Of a DNA stretch of 64,000 bases, positions 27,301 through 35,585 are shown piece after piece; position 1 is the first letter of the stretch; the number at the start of each line of letters is the position of its first letter. Source of the DNA: Lachnospiraceae bacterium RM5. GTDB lineage: Bacteria > Bacillota > Clostridia > Lachnospirales > Lachnospiraceae. The stretch covers positions 610,373 through 674,372 of the forward strand of contig FOFK01000002.1 in assembly GCA_900110975.1 (NCBI GenBank), in the 5' to 3' direction. Below the pieces are notes generated by a model. The model was not told where the DNA came from. It did no database searches and was given only the letters and a program-made list of their open reading frames with translations. A program made the position numbers and the translations under genes.

Positions 27301-28142
27301 GCAATAAGTGCAAGTTCCATAAGACAAACAAATTTATCATCTCTGCCCTTATAAATCTCATTTCTGTCTTTTAAATATTTCTCATATGTATTATAAATAG
27401 GTGTTTTATAAAATCCTTCGTCAAACTGCACATCAACAAGTTCTGTGTTAAATGTTGTATGTCTGCAATGATCTGACCAGTATGTATCAAGTACTCTGAT
27501 TTCAGTCATTGAAGGATCTCTATTTTCATCATTTTTAAAATAATTCTGGATATGTTTAAAATCATTGAAAGTCATTGCAAGTGACAATGATTCATATAAT
27601 TCTTTTAATTTATCATCTTCCATATCTTTAAAGCCATCAAATATTTTTACGTCTTCAGGCTCATCAAATACGGTAACTAAAGTTTCAGGTTTAGTATCAT
27701 CTGCTTCTCTTGAATCAACCGGATTAATCTTATATTCCTTGATTTTTTCAAGTTCTTCATCAGAAACATTTCCTTCAACAACATATGTAACTGCAGTTTT
27801 AATAATTGGCTTTTCTTCTTCATTTAAAAACTGTATACACTGCTCTGCTGAATCAGCTCTCTGATCAAACTGACCAGGAAGAAATTCTACTGTAAATACT
27901 TTATCATTTTCCTTATCATATTCGAAAGTTTCTTCATAATATGTATCTACAGGTGGCTCTGAAAATACTGAAGTTAATGCAGTAGCATAAACATCATCTG
28001 AAATATTTTCAACATCATATCTTACAAGCTCTCTAACCTTTGTAACGCCTGCAATTCCAAGATAATGCTTAATCTCATGTCTTAACTCATCAGCTTTTAC
28101 AGCAAATTCATCTTTTTTCTCAACATAAACTCTTCTTACCAT
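24375..28142 (-). CDS. purL: Phosphoribosylformylglycinamidine synthase, single chain
   Basis: A 1255-residue FGAM synthase with PurS-like, PurL and PurQ parts in one chain. It converts FGAR, glutamine and ATP to FGAM in purine synthesis. The synthase core carries NHPTEIEPFGGAATCLGG and GGRTGRDGCGGATG; the C-terminal class I glutaminase holds Cys1110 in GICNGFQAL and the His/Glu pair in ASHGEGRF. The start is ATG 28142, because GGAGG stands eight bases upstream; longer frames beginning with TTG at 28184 lack a site. The stop TAG is part of the REP-like element B, so the original last residues may have been changed slightly (present end GVEYFM). No other pur gene is adjacent. Confidence 0.95.
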   Translation of the reverse strand: MVRRVYVEKKDEFAVKADELRHEIKHYLGIAGVTKVRELVRYDVENISDDVYATALTSVFSEPPVDTYYEETFEYDKENDKVFTVEFLPGQFDQRADSAEQCIQFLNEEEKPIIKTAVTYVVEGNVSDEELEKIKEYKINPVDSREADDTKPETLVTVFDEPEDVKIFDGFKDMEDDKLKELYESLSLAMTFNDFKHIQNYFKNDENRDPSMTEIRVLDTYWSDHCRHTTFNTELVDVQFDEGFYKTPIYNTYEKYLKDRNEIYKGRDDKFVCLMELALIAAKKLKMEGMLEDQEESDEINACSIVVPVEIDKEDGNGVVTEEWLVNFKNETHNHPTEIEPFGGAATCLGGAIRDPLSGRTYVYQAMRITGAANPTKPVNETMHSKLPQKTIVRGAAQGYSSYGNQIGLATGYVKEVYHPNYVAKRMEIGAVIAAAPRYAVKRENSDPGDIIILLGGRTGRDGCGGATGSSKAHDDSSLSSCGAEVQKGNAPTERKLQRLFRREEVSKLIKKCNDFGAGGVSVAIGELADGLDINLDLVKKKYEGLDGTEIAISESQERMAVVIDPKDVDEFMKYAAEENLETTKVAVVTEEKRLVLRWRDKKIVDLKRSFLDTNGAHQENAVSVDMPDENNDFFKEENVDDVKAKWLDVLKDLNVCSQKGLVERFDSSIGAGSVLMPYGGKYQLTETQTMVAKLPVLKGKCDTVTLMSYGYDPYLSSWSPYHGAIYAVVSSLSKIVATGGDFRKVRFTFQEYFRRMSSDPKRWSEPFAALLGAYEAQMQFKLPSIGGKDSMSGTFNEIDVPPTLVSFAVDTAKLSDIITPEFKTTGNKIGLFKIEKDEFNIPKYDKVMELYDYIHELILSGVIKSAYVVERNGIVEALSKMAFGNKRGVCIDSNVDKNLLFEKGIGNIIVEIDENKASMVDDRMIVLGQVTGTTTFEYKDMVITMDEALNAWKSTLENVFKSVVKGDESEVDSGIYVAGHVHVCKNKVAKPTVFIPVFPGTNCEYDSAKAFERAGANVITRVFKNLSAEDIRESVDAFEDAISQSQIIMFPGGFSAGDEPDGSAKFFATAFRNAKIKEAVTKLMEERDGLCLGICNGFQALIKLGLVPYGKITGQMEDSPTLTYNTINRHISKMAYIKVVSNKSPWLKLAQLGQTYTNPASHGEGRFVANKEWLEKLFANGQVATQYVNLNGIPTMDNEWNINGSYMAIEGITSADGRCLGKMAHSERRGDGVAINIYGEQDLKIFEAGVEYFM

Positions 28143-28237
28143 ATCCGGTGCCTCCATTATTTTAAAAATATCTGCTAATATCAAAAAATTTGCATATAGA
28201 TTAAGTTTACAATATGCCTCTTATAATGTCAAACATA

Positions 28238-30655
28238 TCACACATACTTCCAGAACCTGTCAATTTTATCTTCAACAGTATTTAAATCAACAACTTTTAC
28301 ATCATTCCACTCCCTTGGAAACATTCTTCTAAATCCTGATTCTAAAAATCTTTCATCCATAAGAAAAATTACGCCGGTGTCACTTTCAGTTCTTATTACC
28401 CTTCCTGCTGCCTGCATAACCTTATTCATTCCCGGATATTTAAATGTAAAATCAAAACCATTCAGGCCATGCTCATCAAAATAATTTTTCAGAATCTCTG
28501 TTGTAGAGGAAACCCCCGGATATCCCGTACCTACAACAAATGCACCTATTAACTTTTCTTCCTTTAAATCAATCCCCTCAGAAAAAATTCCACCCATTAC
28601 ACAAAAACCAATATTTCCCTGACCTGATGAAAACTTTTCTAAAAACTCTTCTCTTTCTTCTTCTGTCATATTCATTTTTTGCAAAATAAGTTCATATTTT
28701 TTCAGGTAATTTTCCTGTTTAATTAGTACATATATATCTTCCATCATTTTATAAGATGGGAAAAAAATCATATAATTTCCATTAACTTTCTTTGTTACTT
28801 TATCAATATAACAGGCTATTTTATTATATTCATCATAGCCTCTTTTTGTATATTTACTTGTCACATCCCTTGTTATTGCAAGAAGTCTTTTACTTTCATC
28901 AAAAGGAGATAAGACATATACTGCCTTATCGTCCATAGAATCCGTAAGCATTTTTTTATAATAGTCCACAGGAAGTAAAGTTGCAGAAAACATAACCGTA
29001 GACTTCCCGCATTCCATACATTCCTTTAAATTTTTTGCAGGCCTTACACAATAAAGTTTTACAAAGAAATTATTATCATCATCAAAATCCGTATAAATTA
29101 TATAATTTTCATCAACAAGACCATAAATATCTAAAAATGATTTTATATTAAAATACATTTCTAAAACTTTATCCCTGTCTTTAAATTCCTTCCTTAAATC
29201 AAGAAATCTCTCTAAATGTCTTTCTAATTTTCTCAAGGCATTTTCTAAAAAAATCGGATCATCTATTATAGTATAGCTGTATTTTCCGGTGCCCACACAT
29301 TCTCTTTTAAGTTCAAGCATTTCTTTATTACATTTATTAAGAGCATTTTTTACACCTTTATCCATGTCACCCACAATTTTTTTACATGCTAAAAAATCCT
29401 CTTTAACAAGTCTGGCAGAATACATATCCCTTCCACGTTCCACAAGATTATGTGCCTCATCTACAAGAAAAATAAAATCATTTTTTATACCCTGTATAAA
29501 ATATCTTTTTAACCTTGCACGTGGATCAAATACATAATTGTAATCACAAATCACACCATCCACAAACATTGAAATATCAAGAGAATACTCAAATGGACAT
29601 ATATTAAATTTTTCACTGTACTTTTCTATAACTTCCCTGTTTATCGCAGATTCATTCTCCAATATATTTAATATTCCCTCATTCACCCTGTCAAAATGTC
29701 CCTTTGCACGCATACATTTTTCAGGATTACACACACATTCATCCAAAGGACAAATTTTTTCTTTTGCAACAATTTCAACTGTTTTAAAAATCAGATTATT
29801 ATTTCTTAATATATCAAAAGTTTCTTTTGCAACAGTCCTTGTAATGGTTTTAGCTGTAAGAAAAAATATTTTTTCTATCCTGTTTTCAAGATAGCTTTTA
29901 AGTGCAGGATAGATAACAGAAATAGTTTTTCCAACCCCTGTTGGTGCCTGCAAAAAAAGTCTTTCTTCATTTTCTATAGCCTCATAAACATTCTTCATTA
30001 TGGTCTTTTGACCTTGTCTGTATTCAAAAGGAAAAACTATTTTTTCAATACTTTTCTTTACTTTCAGTCTATGTTCATTTATGTATACAACCCACTTCTT
30101 ATACTGATTTAAAATATCTAGCGCTTCTTTACTAACCTCATCTTTTGTATATGAAAAATCAAATCTTTTAATACTTTCATCTTCCATATTCACATAGGTT
30201 ATACGTGTATCTATCTCTTCAAGTTTATTTATTTCAAGATACATAAATGCATATAAAAGAACCTGTGCCTTATGCTCTTTCACAGGTTCATCCAACTTAC
30301 TTAAATTTTTATATGTACCTTTTATCTCATCAATAACTGTAACTTCTTTTATAATGCCGGCTTCATTTTTTTCTTTTATAAAAATCCCGTCAGCCCTGCC
30401 TTCAAGAAGTATCTTATACTCAGAAATATCTGCTATATATTTTAAAGGAACTTCTGCTAAATATCCTTCCTTTTCTTTCTTTTGAAGTTTTCTATGAATC
30501 TCGCTTCCTTTATTCATTGCATTTACAGATAACTTTCCCATACTTCTGTTATCTATGTCACCTGAACGCATAATAAATTCCACAAGATCCCTTACTGAGA
30601 TTTTTACATCAGCCTTTTTTTCATCTGCTTTATTTATATCTGAAGTTTCACTCAA
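28238..30655 (-). CDS. PD-(D/E)XK nuclease-Rad3/DinG-type helicase fusion
   Basis: An 805-residue protein. Residues about 20-190 resemble the Cas4/RecB PD-(D/E)XK nuclease fold: GSEIHRKLQ, then EGRADGIF...TVIDEIKGTY (catalytic Asp, then E-x-K) and HKAQVLLYAFMYLE. After that comes an XPD/Rad3 superfamily 2 helicase: Walker A APTGVGKT near 243, an iron-sulfur cysteine cluster (ICPLDECVCNPEKC near 297-312, plus ICPFEYS), DEAH near 401, and motif VI GRVIRTESDTG. It should unwind DNA 5'-3' with ATP. Such proteins are annotated as DinG/Rad3-related helicases in Firmicutes and are thought to act in repair. TTG 30655 is the likely start (GAGGTG site), overlapping the previous gene by 8 bp. Confidence 0.88.
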   Translation of the reverse strand: MSETSDINKADEKKADVKISVRDLVEFIMRSGDIDNRSMGKLSVNAMNKGSEIHRKLQKKEKEGYLAEVPLKYIADISEYKILLEGRADGIFIKEKNEAGIIKEVTVIDEIKGTYKNLSKLDEPVKEHKAQVLLYAFMYLEINKLEEIDTRITYVNMEDESIKRFDFSYTKDEVSKEALDILNQYKKWVVYINEHRLKVKKSIEKIVFPFEYRQGQKTIMKNVYEAIENEERLFLQAPTGVGKTISVIYPALKSYLENRIEKIFFLTAKTITRTVAKETFDILRNNNLIFKTVEIVAKEKICPLDECVCNPEKCMRAKGHFDRVNEGILNILENESAINREVIEKYSEKFNICPFEYSLDISMFVDGVICDYNYVFDPRARLKRYFIQGIKNDFIFLVDEAHNLVERGRDMYSARLVKEDFLACKKIVGDMDKGVKNALNKCNKEMLELKRECVGTGKYSYTIIDDPIFLENALRKLERHLERFLDLRKEFKDRDKVLEMYFNIKSFLDIYGLVDENYIIYTDFDDDNNFFVKLYCVRPAKNLKECMECGKSTVMFSATLLPVDYYKKMLTDSMDDKAVYVLSPFDESKRLLAITRDVTSKYTKRGYDEYNKIACYIDKVTKKVNGNYMIFFPSYKMMEDIYVLIKQENYLKKYELILQKMNMTEEEREEFLEKFSSGQGNIGFCVMGGIFSEGIDLKEEKLIGAFVVGTGYPGVSSTTEILKNYFDEHGLNGFDFTFKYPGMNKVMQAAGRVIRTESDTGVIFLMDERFLESGFRRMFPREWNDVKVVDLNTVEDKIDRFWKYV

Positions 30656-31037
30656 CTTTAAACACCTCGTAATGTGAGTCTTTATTTTCTTTCTTAACTG
30701 ACAATTCTAATAACTTATCATATTGATTATACATCTTCTGAACACCATTTTCCAAAAGATAATAATGCATAACATATGGTACCAGAAGAACCATAAGAAG
30801 TGCAAGCAGTATAACAAGCATCACATCCGAAGATAAAATAAATGTAAACAAAGTCATAAATGTTCCTAATGCAAAAAGAACTGTAACTATCAGATGTATC
30901 AGTCTTTCGTGTGCAAAAAATGCAATCTGTGTAAGATGATTTTTCATCACTGCATCAAGATCTGTATTTCCGTCTTTTTCTTCCTGTTCTATCATTTTAT
31001 CAACATAATTTAAATATGCTATTATTCTTTTTTTCAT
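30648..31037 (-). CDS. Small membrane protein, two helices
   Basis: A protein of about 129 residues: a charged helical N-terminus, two adjacent hydrophobic helices (LIVTVLFALGTFMTLFTFIL and VMLVILLALLMVLLVPYVM) forming a hairpin, and a charged helical tail with YNQYDKLLEL. I do not recognise a family with a known role. ATG 31037 is preferred (GGATG site); TTG 31049 is in frame upstream. It overlaps the helicase gene by 8 bp and lies 30 bp after the amylase gene, so the three are probably one transcript. Confidence 0.65.
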   Translation of the reverse strand: MKKRIIAYLNYVDKMIEQEEKDGNTDLDAVMKNHLTQIAFFAHERLIHLIVTVLFALGTFMTLFTFILSSDVMLVILLALLMVLLVPYVMHYYLLENGVQKMYNQYDKLLELSVKKENKDSHYEVFKVE

Positions 31038-31067
31038 AATATCATCCAATCTTTTTATACTTTAGAA

Positions 31068-32984
31068 TCACTTAGGAAGACTTCCTTCATAGTTTCCCCA
31101 TGTTCCACCATTTCCCCATTTTTTCAAGCTTTTAAACATATTATATTTATTCTGCAAAGTAAGTGTGTATGGCTTCTCTACTTCTGATGCAGAATTTTTT
31201 CTTGCTATGGAACATTTCTTTACAGTGTCATCAAAAATAACATAATATATTTTCTTATTCTCATCATTTATAAAGCTTTCCATATCTTCATATTCCCCAT
31301 CATCAAGCTTTATAACCGCATTTGTTCCCTCTTCATTAAACCATTCACAGTCATTAAAATCAATATATAAAATTCTTTTTCCATCTTCTAATGCCATGGT
31401 TTCTTCTGCTTTGGTTTCTTCTGTTGTTTCTGTTGTTTTTGTATCTTTTGTTTCCTTTGTCTTACTATCAACATTCTTTTTATTTATCTGGTTTTTCATG
31501 GAATCGCTATATAAAACAGCAATGTTTGAATCACCAATTTTTCCGGTAATTTTACCATTTTTTACTTCAAATACATTTCCGGTAATCATATCATTATACT
31601 TTCCATCCGGAAGCTTACTTACCGTAATTTCAACTGATTTTGATGCATTATCATCAAGACCTACAATAATAGCACCATTATTCCCTGATTTTTTCGAATC
31701 CTTTAAATATCTTTCATTTATAACATATTTTCCTGATGCACTGATATGCTCCTCATTTTTATAAAATACATTATGAAATTTATTAATGGCTCTGACTTCA
31801 TCACTCATCCACTCACTGTCGCCAGAATTCCCCATTACACCATTTTCATCAGGTCTTGCAAAATAAATTGCAGCAGGACCCTTTCTGCTTGCAACAATTG
31901 CATAAGCCTTATTTATATTTTTTACAGAAACCACTGATGTATCTGCAATACCGCCACTTCCTTTATTATCAGCATATGTTTCATAAGATTCTGCCCACAA
32001 AAGAAGTTTATTAGGATTTTCTCCCGTATAATAAGCAGATGCTGCTGCCTTATCTGCATCCCCAGCTACAACAGCCGCCAAAATACTATCACTCGTTTTA
32101 TTATCTGTTATCGAAAGATTCTTTGTATATGCCGAATAAAATCTTTCATTACCAATATCTGTGGCTATTGCACCATAAAAATAAACTCTGGTATTTTTAT
32201 TTTTTGCATAGTTTTTTGCTCTTCCAATTACTGTTTCAAAAAAGCTGGAACCATAATAAGCATCTGAAGATGTTTCAATAAGACCGGCCGAATCAAATCT
32301 AAAACCGTCAACACCCGCATCTATGCAGTCACACATTAAATCACCAACTCGTTTTTGAATATATGCATTAGATGTGTTAAGATCAGGTGCACCATCATTG
32401 CCCTGTACAACACCTTTTAATGTATCATCAATTTCCATATAAGAATGGAAATATTGTCCATAATCATTATAAATCTGGGATTCTTCATCCTTTATTTTTT
32501 CATTAAGTGAAGTTGAATTTTCACCACTTGCCATTTTATTTGCTTCAATTTCAACTATAATCTTGATTCCATAATTATCTGCGACATCACATAATTCCTC
32601 TAAGTCTTCTTTTTTTCCAAGATAACTTTTCTTTGCAATCTTAAAATTCACCGGCTCATACATTTTTCTCCACTGTGATGTAATATCAAGATTATCTGAT
32701 TCATAATCTTTTGGTTCCTGAACAACTGATGTCTGAACAGCAGAATATCCTGACGCTGCAATATCTACAAGATTATTTCGAATAGTTTCATAAGACCAGT
32801 TCCATGCATAAAAAATCACGCCATCCTGAACATTTGCCTGCAGACCATATTGTGCAGCCTTTTCATCTGACATATTCGCCTCTGTTTTTTTATTAAAAAA
32901 TTTTTGAACAATTATAAGTACAATGCATAAAACAATAAGCACTGCCCAACCAAAAATAAATTTATTATTTTTTAGGAATTTCAT
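31068..32984 (-). CDS. Membrane-anchored GH13 alpha-amylase with C-terminal binding-like domain
   Basis: A protein of 638 residues. An N-terminal helix (FGWAVLIVLCIVLIIVQKFF) acts as signal anchor, so the enzyme faces outwards. The GH13 barrel (about 50-400) starts with GVIFYAWNWSYETI, has the nucleophile D234 in VDGFRFDSAG (numbered from 32993) and the acid/base Glu near 335 in LLLWAESYETY; the third acid is probably in the DSEWMSDE region. A beta-sandwich domain C follows. After a Thr/Glu/Lys linker a small C-terminal module (RILYIDFNDCEWFNEEG) resembles starch-binding CBM26-like modules and modules in two other surface proteins of this window. It should cleave alpha-1,4-glucans at the cell surface. 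ATG 32984 has GGAGCG at proper distance; GTG 32993 does not. Confidence 0.87.
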   Translation of the reverse strand: MKFLKNNKFIFGWAVLIVLCIVLIIVQKFFNKKTEANMSDEKAAQYGLQANVQDGVIFYAWNWSYETIRNNLVDIAASGYSAVQTSVVQEPKDYESDNLDITSQWRKMYEPVNFKIAKKSYLGKKEDLEELCDVADNYGIKIIVEIEANKMASGENSTSLNEKIKDEESQIYNDYGQYFHSYMEIDDTLKGVVQGNDGAPDLNTSNAYIQKRVGDLMCDCIDAGVDGFRFDSAGLIETSSDAYYGSSFFETVIGRAKNYAKNKNTRVYFYGAIATDIGNERFYSAYTKNLSITDNKTSDSILAAVVAGDADKAAASAYYTGENPNKLLLWAESYETYADNKGSGGIADTSVVSVKNINKAYAIVASRKGPAAIYFARPDENGVMGNSGDSEWMSDEVRAINKFHNVFYKNEEHISASGKYVINERYLKDSKKSGNNGAIIVGLDDNASKSVEITVSKLPDGKYNDMITGNVFEVKNGKITGKIGDSNIAVLYSDSMKNQINKKNVDSKTKETKDTKTTETTEETKAEETMALEDGKRILYIDFNDCEWFNEEGTNAVIKLDDGEYEDMESFINDENKKIYYVIFDDTVKKCSIARKNSASEVEKPYTLTLQNKYNMFKSLKKWGNGGTWGNYEGSLPK

Positions 32985-33086
32985 TATATTCACGCTCCAT
33001 ATTTTGTAATTTTCAACAAAACATCAGCTTTATTTTACTATTTTTTATGCAAAAACACAAGAGAATTAAATTTTTAATGGTAAAAA

Positions 33087-33120
33087 ATAAAGTCATGCAG
33101 GAAATCCCACATGACTTTTT
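33087..33120 (-). terminator. Terminator of fba
   Basis: Arms AAAGTCATG (33089-33097) and CATGACTTT (33110-33118), T-rich on the minus strand side. It lies 45 bp after the fba stop and before the amylase gene. Confidence 0.88.
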
Positions 33121-33162
33121 ATTATTTTTTAAAGTTATTCTACGTCAAAATACATATATGGA

Positions 33163-34026
33163 TTAAGCTTTTCCAACTGATCCGAATAATTCCATTTTTT
33201 CTTTAACTGTAGCTTTAATAGCTTCAAATCCAGGAGCTAATAACTTACGAGGGTCAAATCCTTTTCCTTCTAAGTCTTTTCCTGCTTCTATATATTTACG
33301 TGTTGCATCAGCAAATGCTAACTGGCACTCTGTATTAACATTGATTTTAGATACTCCTAAAGAGATAGCTTTCTTAATCATGTCTTCAGGAATTCCTGTT
33401 CCACCGTGTAATACAAGTGGCATATCACCTGTTAACTGCTGGATAGCATCAAGTGTTTCAAAGCTAAGTCCTTCCCAATCTGCAGGATATTTTCCATGGA
33501 TATTTCCAATACCTGCTGCAAGCATTGTAACACCAAGGTCAGCAATCATCTTACATTCGTTTGGATCTGCACATTCACCTTTACCAATAACTCCGTCTTC
33601 TTCTCCACCGATTGAACCAACTTCTGCTTCAAGAGACATTCCTTTTTCTTTAGCAACTTTGATAAGTTCTGTTGTCTTAGCAACATTTTCATCGATTGGA
33701 TAATGTGAACCATCAAACATGATTGAAGAGAATCCAGCTTCTATACAAGCATAGCATCCTTCATATGTACCATGATCAAGGTGAAGAGCAACTGGAACTG
33801 TGATTCCTAAGCTGTCAATCATAGCTTTAACCATATCTGCTACTGTCTTAAATCCTGTCATATACTTTCCAGCACCTTCAGAAACACCTAAGATAACTGG
33901 TGAATTTAATTCCTGTGCTGTTAATAAAATTGCTTTTGTCCATTCAAGGTTATTGATATTGAACTGACCTACTGCGTAGTGTCCTGCTTTTGCTTTTTTA
34001 AGCATATCTTCTGCTGATACTAACAT
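33163..34026 (-). CDS. fba: Class II fructose-bisphosphate aldolase
   Basis: A 287-residue zinc-dependent aldolase that splits fructose 1,6-bisphosphate in glycolysis. Family landmarks are AVGQFNINNLEW at the N-terminus, the zinc-binding LHLDHGTYEGC, SIMFDGSHYP, LEAEVGSIGG and VLHGGTGIPED, then KINVNTE near the phosphate site. Length and motifs match the short class IIB aldolases of Firmicutes (FbaA/GatY type); the motifs favour glycolytic Fba, though tagatose-bisphosphate aldolase cannot be fully excluded. ATG 34026 has GGAGG seven bases upstream. It is monocistronic with its own promoter and terminator. Codon use is the strongly biased type of a highly expressed gene. Confidence 0.93.
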   Translation of the reverse strand: MLVSAEDMLKKAKAGHYAVGQFNINNLEWTKAILLTAQELNSPVILGVSEGAGKYMTGFKTVADMVKAMIDSLGITVPVALHLDHGTYEGCYACIEAGFSSIMFDGSHYPIDENVAKTTELIKVAKEKGMSLEAEVGSIGGEEDGVIGKGECADPNECKMIADLGVTMLAAGIGNIHGKYPADWEGLSFETLDAIQQLTGDMPLVLHGGTGIPEDMIKKAISLGVSKINVNTECQLAFADATRKYIEAGKDLEGKGFDPRKLLAPGFEAIKATVKEKMELFGSVGKA

Positions 34027-34071
34027 TTAATTACCTCCAAATATAAAAATATATTATGTACAATCTCCCTT

Positions 34072-34099
34072 ATTATACATTATTTTTTTTATAATGCAA
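34072..34099 (-). promoter_or_regulatory. fba promoter
   Basis: Minus strand TTGCAT (34094-34099), 16-base spacer, TATAAT (34072-34077), about 45 bp upstream of the fba start. Confidence 0.6.
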
Positions 34100-34130
34100 A
34101 CAATTTTATAACAAATTGAATTCCTCTTAC

Positions 34131-34159
34131 TTGACGTATAAACAATATTCTTTTATGAT
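34131..34159 (+). promoter_or_regulatory. nadBC promoter
   Basis: TTGACG (34131-34136), exact 17-base spacer, TATGAT (34154-34159). The leader of about 145 bases up to nadB holds two short tandem repeats: TAATATTATGTC twice (about 34186-34211) and ACCATATGTATTC twice (about 34250-34281). They could be operator sites, for instance for the niacin regulator NiaR, but I cannot match a known motif. Confidence 0.65.
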
Positions 34160-34312
34160 ATTTTTATATGTTTAAGATATTATATCTAATATTATGTCTA
34201 ATATTATGTCTAAAGTATTTTTATAATGATTTATATTTGGTTATATATTTACCATATGTATTCTTTACCATATGTATTCAGTTTTTAAATACTTTGCGGA
34301 ACGGAGCTTTCA

Positions 34313-35497
34313 ATGAAAAAACAATTATTGCATCCTGATTATGTCATTGTAGGATGCGGTGTTTCCGGCCTTTACTGTGCCTTGAATCTTCCAAAAGATT
34401 CAGATATTTTAATGCTTTCAAAAGATGCCTTCGACCACAGTGATTCTTTTTTAGCACAAGGTGGCATCTGTGTTTTATGGAATGAAGATGATTTTGATGA
34501 TTATTTCGAAGATACCATGAAAGCCGGACACTACGAAAATAATAGAGAATCAGTAAAAATAATGATCAACTCATCCAAAGAACTTATCAACGATTTAGTA
34601 ACTTATGGAGTTGATTTTCATAAAGATGAAAATGGTGAGTTTGTTTTCACAAAAGAAGGCGGACATTCAAAGAAACGCATTCTTTTCCACGAAGATATTA
34701 CAGGCGAAGAAATCACTTCACATCTTTTAGAAGCAGCTAAGCAAAGAGAAAATATCACCATGATGGAATATACAACAATGTATGATTTAATGGTTGCAAA
34801 CGGAAGATGCATCGGTATAAAAGCTCACTCAAAAAAAGATGAATTATATGATATAAATGCAAAATATACAATTCTTGCAACAGGTGGTATTGGTGGTCTT
34901 TACAGACACTCAACAAATTTTCCTATATTAACAGGAGATTCCATTAATCTTGCAAAGAGATATGGCATTGAAACAGAGCATCTCGATTATGTACAGATTC
35001 ACCCTACAACTCTTTTTTCAACAAAACCCGGAAGAAGATTTTTAATTTCCGAATCAGTCAGAGGAGAGGGTGCAATTTTATTAAATAAAGATGGCGAAAG
35101 ATTTTGCAATGAACTTTTACCAAGAGATATTGTTACCAAAGCAATTAAAGAACAGATGAAAGATGATCATATGGAATATGTTATGCTTGATATGTCTCCT
35201 ATTCCAAAGGAAACAATATTAAATCATTTTCCACATATTTATGAGTACTGTTTGGAAAATGGGTATGACGTAACAAAACAGCCTATTCCTGTTGTGCCAG
35301 CACAGCATTATTTTATGGGTGGTATAAAAGTAAATACCAACTCACACACATCAATGCCTGGACTATATGCAGTTGGCGAAACAGCCTGCAACGGTGTGCA
35401 CGGTAAAAACCGATTAGCAAGCAACTCACTGCTTGAAAGTATGGTTTTTGCCAAACGCGCAGCTTTGGATATTATAGCTAAAGAAGGAAAACAATAG
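34313..35497 (+). CDS. nadB: L-aspartate oxidase, short form
   Basis: A 394-residue FAD-dependent oxidase that turns L-aspartate into iminoaspartate, the first step of NAD synthesis. The N-terminus has the FAD-binding VIVGCGVSGLYCALNL, then SFLAQGGICV, the substrate/active region YVQIHPTTLF and ESVRGEGAILLN, and the C-terminal FAD segment GLYAVGETACNGVHGKNRLASNSLLE. It lacks the roughly 130-residue helical C-terminal domain of E. coli NadB (540 residues) and is therefore about the minimum size; the catalytic domains look complete. nadC follows 88 bp downstream. A nadA gene is not next to it, unlike the usual nadABC clusters. Confidence 0.92.
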   Translation: MKKQLLHPDYVIVGCGVSGLYCALNLPKDSDILMLSKDAFDHSDSFLAQGGICVLWNEDDFDDYFEDTMKAGHYENNRESVKIMINSSKELINDLVTYGVDFHKDENGEFVFTKEGGHSKKRILFHEDITGEEITSHLLEAAKQRENITMMEYTTMYDLMVANGRCIGIKAHSKKDELYDINAKYTILATGGIGGLYRHSTNFPILTGDSINLAKRYGIETEHLDYVQIHPTTLFSTKPGRRFLISESVRGEGAILLNKDGERFCNELLPRDIVTKAIKEQMKDDHMEYVMLDMSPIPKETILNHFPHIYEYCLENGYDVTKQPIPVVPAQHYFMGGIKVNTNSHTSMPGLYAVGETACNGVHGKNRLASNSLLESMVFAKRAALDIIAKEGKQ

Positions 35498-35585
35498 ACG
35501 TTTTTCACTTTCTACCAATGACAAAACATTGTTAAACAGAGTATTAAATTAAAATATTAATTTCATCAGAAGGGAATATTAAAAA

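Noticed and set aside
28143..28184. Longer PurL starting with TTG at 28184
   Set aside because: The extra 14 residues lack a ribosome site, and GGAGG with good spacing serves ATG 28142.
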